In this document: piece by piece, positions 7,117-10,197 of the stretch
How the letters are laid out: each line of letters starts with the position of its first letter
Numbering within the stretch: the stretch's first letter is position 1
Assembly (NCBI GenBank): GCA_015520395.1
Contig: WAQG01000205.1
Location: 1-10,197, forward strand
From: Candidatus Geoarchaeota archaeon
Lineage (GTDB): Archaea; Thermoproteota; Thermoprotei; Gearchaeales; WAQG01
Reading direction: 5' to 3'
Length of the DNA stretch: 10,197 nucleotides
The notes under the pieces: generated by a model
Told to the model about the DNA's origin: nothing
Database searches by the model: none
The model's input: only the letters and a program-made list of their open reading frames with translations
Translations under genes and position numbers: made by a program

Positions 7117-7141
7117 CCTCTATCTGCTTGTTAATGTTAGG

Positions 7142-8812
7142 ATGGATAGGATCAGAGAGAGTGAGAACCTGATTACGGTAATCCTGGCCGTGTATGGTCT
7201 AGCCGTGATCTCAATGCTTTATTACTATGATGTTATCGAGTCCTTTGTAAGGCTCCTCTTTATTGAGGAGTACAGCTATATAATGGTCGTGATCTTCTCT
7301 GTGGTCGTCCTCTATGTCCTAGGATTTAAGGATATCAGAGGAATTTATAGGCTCAGGCTAAGCAGGCTACTCTCATTCATAGCCTTAGTCTTCTCAAGTA
7401 TGGTTACATATGTTCTCGGCCTTATTTCTAATGAATATATGATGGAGCTTAAACTCCTCTCGCTGGTTCTTCTAAGCTGGGCATTTATAGTGATGCTCTT
7501 TGAGTCTGGGAGCCTTAAATCTCTCTTAATACCAATGTTAGCGACGCTGGCGATAATACCGGTTCCGAAAAGATTGATGGACTCGGTTGCTGTACACCTC
7601 TCGGAGGCAACCGCACGGTTAATTGCCCTAACTGGATTCGACCTAATCCAAGCTGGAAATAGGCTCTTTCTGAGGGCAGTGGATCCTACGGGCGCTCCGA
7701 TACTCCTAGAAATAATCTCAGTATGTAGTGGGATCGTGAGCCTTGCCTCGGTTGTCGCCACTGTGCCGATACTTCTATATTTCGCTGGAAAGTCAGGTGT
7801 CGGGTGGACGAGAAAGCTCATCGCCCTTATAGCTGCCGCAGGTCTCGGCAACCTTGTAGCCTTTCTTGGAAACCTCATCAGAATATACCTCGTGGTTAAA
7901 GGGGTTGAGCTATGGGGCGCCGAATACAGCTTAAGGCTCTTTCACAGCAACCCTTCAATAATATATGCTGCCCTGGCGATAGTCGTGGAGTTTTACGTCC
8001 TCACTAAAATACTTGGAAAGGGGGAGAATGGCAACGTAGTGCCCGAAAGGTCAGGTCAACTGGTCTCTAGGCCATACGCAGTTTGGGTGTTCTTCACGAT
8101 CTTTGTCGCGATTATAGTTGTTGCTTACCCCCTCGTCTTAGGGGTGCAGGCTTCTCAAGGAGTGGTGGGTGGTAGAAGCATTGTCTATAGCTTCGAAGAT
8201 CTTGTAATGGACACGTCCTCGATAGTGTTTAATAATTCCCAGGTTGACGTGGCTGGTGAGTCAAAGTTGCCAGCCCTTGTCAGGGCGCTTGGCTCATCTA
8301 TTGTCAAGAGCGTGGGGCTCAACTATAATGGAACCGCCTATACTGGTTACATTGAGGTCGCCGAAACCCCCACCAGGTTCCACGACTGGGTTGTTTGCCT
8401 AACTCTTCAGGGGTATAGGATTGAGAGGACTTGGACATACTATGGAAACAAATCTACGGTATCCTTTATACTGTTTCACGGACTTGGGGGGGATAGGATG
8501 CTTCTGGCATATACCGTCTATGAAGTGCCCACCTACTTCGGCGGAGGCGTGGAGACGGCATATGTCAGGGTGAGCATATTTAAGATGGTTAGTAGTGACG
8601 TTGAGGCCGACGCCATAGCGATGAGCAGGGCCCTTGAAGCAAGTGCTTTTGGTAAGAGCGGATCTAAAGCTCTTTCATCGATAAAATACCTGCTACTGGG
8701 ATCCTCTATAACCATTCTGGCGACTCTAGTCTACTATGGTGTGAATATGCTTGTTAGATTCGGCATTCTAAGGTTTAGAAGGTTTAGGGGTGTGGGAACT
8801 CCTAAGATGTGA
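7142..8812 (+). CDS. Archaeosortase (exosortase family) with C-terminal EpsI-like domain
   Basis: A 556-residue multi-pass membrane protein of the exosortase/archaeosortase family, predicted membrane cysteine transpeptidases that process C-terminal sorting signals of exported proteins. The expected triad is present: Cys195 in SVCSGI, Arg247 in NLIRIY and His268 in LFHSNPS. About eight hydrophobic segments fill residues 10-290, another lies at 314-334, then an extracytoplasmic domain (about 340-510) and a final anchor helix (about 516-538) with a basic tail. The outer domain has HDWVVCL (414-420) and QGYRIERTW, similar to EpsI/DUF3485 domains fused to or encoded beside exosortases. Its three N-glycosylation sequons (364, 396, 436) support exposure. 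It is placed after the DUF58 gene but with its own promoter. The subfamily (ArtA-E and relatives) and the sorting motif it recognises cannot be told from sequence alone. Confidence 0.9.
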   Translation: MDRIRESENLITVILAVYGLAVISMLYYYDVIESFVRLLFIEEYSYIMVVIFSVVVLYVLGFKDIRGIYRLRLSRLLSFIALVFSSMVTYVLGLISNEYMMELKLLSLVLLSWAFIVMLFESGSLKSLLIPMLATLAIIPVPKRLMDSVAVHLSEATARLIALTGFDLIQAGNRLFLRAVDPTGAPILLEIISVCSGIVSLASVVATVPILLYFAGKSGVGWTRKLIALIAAAGLGNLVAFLGNLIRIYLVVKGVELWGAEYSLRLFHSNPSIIYAALAIVVEFYVLTKILGKGENGNVVPERSGQLVSRPYAVWVFFTIFVAIIVVAYPLVLGVQASQGVVGGRSIVYSFEDLVMDTSSIVFNNSQVDVAGESKLPALVRALGSSIVKSVGLNYNGTAYTGYIEVAETPTRFHDWVVCLTLQGYRIERTWTYYGNKSTVSFILFHGLGGDRMLLAYTVYEVPTYFGGGVETAYVRVSIFKMVSSDVEADAIAMSRALEASAFGKSGSKALSSIKYLLLGSSITILATLVYYGVNMLVRFGILRFRRFRGVGTPKM

Positions 8813-9362
8813 TTTTATAGACGATCTCTCTGCTATATTTCCTCCAGGCAGCTAGCATTAACATGGATACTATAAATATCGTTAGTGACACGATCATTGG
8901 CTCCAGCCTCACACCCCAAGGTGAGTAAGCTAAAGCCAGGGCGATTAGTGGGACTAATGCCAGTGAGAGGCCGAGTGAAAGAGCTAGCCTTTCAATAGGT
9001 TTTAGATCCCTCTCCCTTGGATAGAATGCCTCGATAACGGTGAAGCCTGGAAGAAAAACCACAAATAGGAGGCCAACTACGTATCTCAGGTATAAGAGGA
9101 CCGGACTGAGCTGAGTAAGAATTATGGAAATTAGGGTGAGGATAACTATCAGTAAGGATACCCATACCCATAACGAGTATTCCAGCCTTATAAGATAGTC
9201 TATGAAGTCTTTAGGAGGATTCTTATCGACCAGCTCGATTCTGCCATTAAGGTACTCCTTATAAATTTCCCTAAGCATCCTGACCCTCTCTTTAGGATTT
9301 CCAACCCTACTCTTGAAGTAGTCCTCCAACGTTAAATCTCTCTTCTCTTTCCTCCTCTTCAT
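8802..9362 (-). CDS. DUF1616 membrane half (four-TM protein)
   Basis: A 186-residue protein matching the N-terminal membrane half of DUF1616. It has a charged cytoplasmic N-terminus (1-60) and four membrane helices (about 66-84, 92-112, 125-146 and 153-172). The family motifs are clear: LFVVFLPGFTVIEAFYPR (99-116) and IERLALSLGLSLALVPL (123-139). Canonical DUF1616 proteins continue through a fifth helix into an outer domain; here that part is the preceding gene. ATG 9362 forms an ATGA overlap with that gene's stop and has GGAGGTG 8 nt upstream, so it is preferred to the start at 9404. The 3' end overlaps the convergent archaeosortase gene by 11 nt. Its biochemical role is unknown; DUF1616 genes occur near envelope-processing genes in archaea. 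Confidence 0.88.
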   Translation of the reverse strand: MKRRKEKRDLTLEDYFKSRVGNPKERVRMLREIYKEYLNGRIELVDKNPPKDFIDYLIRLEYSLWVWVSLLIVILTLISIILTQLSPVLLYLRYVVGLLFVVFLPGFTVIEAFYPRERDLKPIERLALSLGLSLALVPLIALALAYSPWGVRLEPMIVSLTIFIVSMLMLAAWRKYSREIVYKITS

Positions 9363-9844
9363 GAAGGCAACACCTCCACCACGTCTACATATAGATGGTT
9401 CCATTTTCCCGTGTAGACCCAGCTATCCGTAGCGGGCTCATACCTCCAGAGCTCAAATATTAAGGCTATGTCGTTCCCCACTCTCTCAACGGTTATCGTT
9501 ATGTTAAGGTAGGCTTCACTAGAGTCATTGAGCACGACCTCGAAAGTTTTAAGTGCTGGCTGTGGGGACGGCGTCTCGTTTCTAGGGAGCGTATCCCTAT
9601 CCCCCACTTTATATCTGACCTGATAATACATCGGTTTCCCCATGTAATTGAAGACCAGCAGACAGAACGATACACCTTCACCAGCGAGTATCGTGCTTGG
9701 ATAATCCTTCATCTTGCACTCAGGATTCAAGAGAGCTATTCCCTCAAGAGGTTCGACGTGTCTAGGTAGGAGCTGGACTGCTGCGAAGACGCTTCCTAGG
9801 ACGACTATTGCCATTATGACTGCGAACACCTCGTCGTCTATCAT
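9359..9844 (-). CDS. DUF1616 extracytoplasmic half (one-TM protein)
   Basis: A 161-residue protein with one N-terminal membrane helix (about 5-25) and a beta-rich extracytoplasmic domain. The segment ECKMKDYPSTILAGEGVSF (42-60) and the ending WNHLYVDVVEV (148-158) match the C-terminal outer domain of DUF1616, which follows its fifth helix. It therefore appears to be the missing half of the next gene, encoded separately and upstream of it. ATG 9844 overlaps the preceding stop as TGATG, with GGTGA 10 nt upstream; the in-frame GTG 9865 would add MGGEEAV. Three sequons (N106DS, N114IT and N89ET) fit an outside location. The two halves probably assemble into one DUF1616-like complex, which is inference. 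Homology is assigned from motifs only. Confidence 0.8.
   Translation of the reverse strand: MIDDEVFAVIMAIVVLGSVFAAVQLLPRHVEPLEGIALLNPECKMKDYPSTILAGEGVSFCLLVFNYMGKPMYYQVRYKVGDRDTLPRNETPSPQPALKTFEVVLNDSSEAYLNITITVERVGNDIALIFELWRYEPATDSWVYTGKWNHLYVDVVEVLPS
9371..9377 (-). promoter_or_regulatory. Ribosome-binding site of the DUF1616 membrane-half gene
   Basis: GGAGGTG on the minus strand lies 8 nt upstream of ATG 9362. It favours that start over the longer frame from 9404, whose first codons carry no membrane or family features. Confidence 0.6.
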
Positions 9845-10197
9845 CACCGCTTCTTCACCACCCACCTTTTCCTAAGCCTGTACCAGAGCTGTGGGTAAAG
9901 CCTATAGTAGGCTAAAAACGTCACAAGTGGGGGAACCGAGAGGAGGAGGGCCGCGCCCCCGTACATGATGAGCATTCTCCGCATCCTGAACTCGGGGAGC
10001 TGGGTTTTGAGATTTTCCACCCTACCCGACAGATCGCTTATTATTGTTGAGGCTTCTGTGACATTGCCCCTATCTATAAGGCTAAGGGCCCTATTAAGTT
10101 CCTCCACGAGCTCTGAGACATCCATCCCAGCATCGCTTAGCTCTATGAGTTCTTTAAAGAGATGCTTGATTTCGTCCCTGAGCTCCTCAACTGTCTC
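9844..10197 (-). CDS. Helical protein with C-terminal membrane anchor (5' end outside window)
   Basis: The minus-strand frame is open to the right edge: reading upstream of the ATG at 10125, the codons give an uninterrupted Glu/Leu/Lys-rich helix (..EELRDEIKHLFKELIEL..). The true start therefore probably lies beyond the window and ATG 10125 is internal. About 118 residues are visible: an amphipathic, probably coiled-coil region, one membrane helix (about 75-97 of the visible part) and a basic cytoplasmic tail ending YPQLWYRLRKRWVVKKR. The helical part is probably extracytoplasmic, giving a membrane-anchored surface protein. It is the first visible gene of the leftward operon and overlaps the DUF1616 outer-half gene as TGATG. 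No family was recognised. Confidence 0.75.
   Translation of the reverse strand, partial: ETVEELRDEIKHLFKELIELSDAGMDVSELVEELNRALSLIDRGNVTEASTIISDLSGRVENLKTQLPEFRMRRMLIMYGGAALLLSVPPLVTFLAYYRLYPQLWYRLRKRWVVKKR

Noticed and set aside
7087..7141. Transcription terminator between DUF58 and the archaeosortase
   Set aside because: No clear T-run or stable stem is visible, so some read-through is possible.
7345..7878. A 177-residue minus-strand frame opposite the archaeosortase
   Set aside because: No hydrophobic pattern or motif, and it lies opposite the catalytic membrane core including Cys195.
8769..8790. Short direct repeat of AAGGTTTAG near the archaeosortase 3' end
   Set aside because: It encodes the basic tail RFRRFRG. 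Repeated Arg-Phe codons explain it.
9844..9912. C-terminal helix and basic tail of the leftward helical protein as a sorting signal
   Set aside because: The tail after the helix is about 20 residues with conserved-looking Trp, longer than typical sorting tails, and no motif precedes the helix. It reads better as an ordinary membrane anchor.

Overview
The window looks like a chromosomal segment of a thermophilic archaeon, most likely Thermoproteota (TACK group). The evidence is TATA-box promoters with start codons about one TATA-to-TSS distance downstream, GGTG-type Shine-Dalgarno motifs, frequent GTG/TTG starts, AGG/AGA arginine codons, tightly overlapping genes and a full set of archaeal envelope families. 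I cannot name a genus. No rRNA, tRNA, CRISPR, insertion sequence or phage gene was seen.

Layout: positions 1-20 hold at most the first codons of a divergent leftward gene. Positions 21-124 form a divergent promoter region. Positions 134-7086 are one compact rightward operon of seven genes, nearly all overlapping or 1 nt apart: a MoxR-type AAA+ ATPase; three unrecognised membrane proteins; a large surface protein with a cytoplasmic DUF4129-like tail; a DUF4350-like membrane-anchored protein with an EF-hand-like loop; and a DUF58 protein. After a 55-nt gap with its own TATA box comes an archaeosortase (exosortase family) with a Cys/Arg/His triad and a C-terminal EpsI-like extracytoplasmic domain (7142-8812). 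Convergent with it, and overlapping its last 11 bases, a leftward operon enters from the right edge. In transcription order it encodes a helical protein with a C-terminal membrane anchor (5' end outside the window), the extracytoplasmic half of a DUF1616 protein, and the membrane half of a DUF1616 protein.

Together the genes suggest a cell-surface assembly or processing locus. A MoxR/DUF58 pair (ATPase plus VWA-like partner) would act on membrane complexes carrying DUF4129 and DUF4350 modules. The neighbouring archaeosortase would cleave or re-anchor C-terminal sorting signals of exported proteins, with DUF1616 proteins as possible partners. The joint function is inference. No protein with a convincing archaeosortase sorting tail is encoded here, so any substrate lies elsewhere. 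The most notable points are the DUF1616 protein split in two with its halves in swapped gene order, the missing sensor-1 asparagine in MoxR, the roughly 90% G+T content at the 5' end of moxR, and three unidentified membrane genes inside the MoxR-DUF58 operon.
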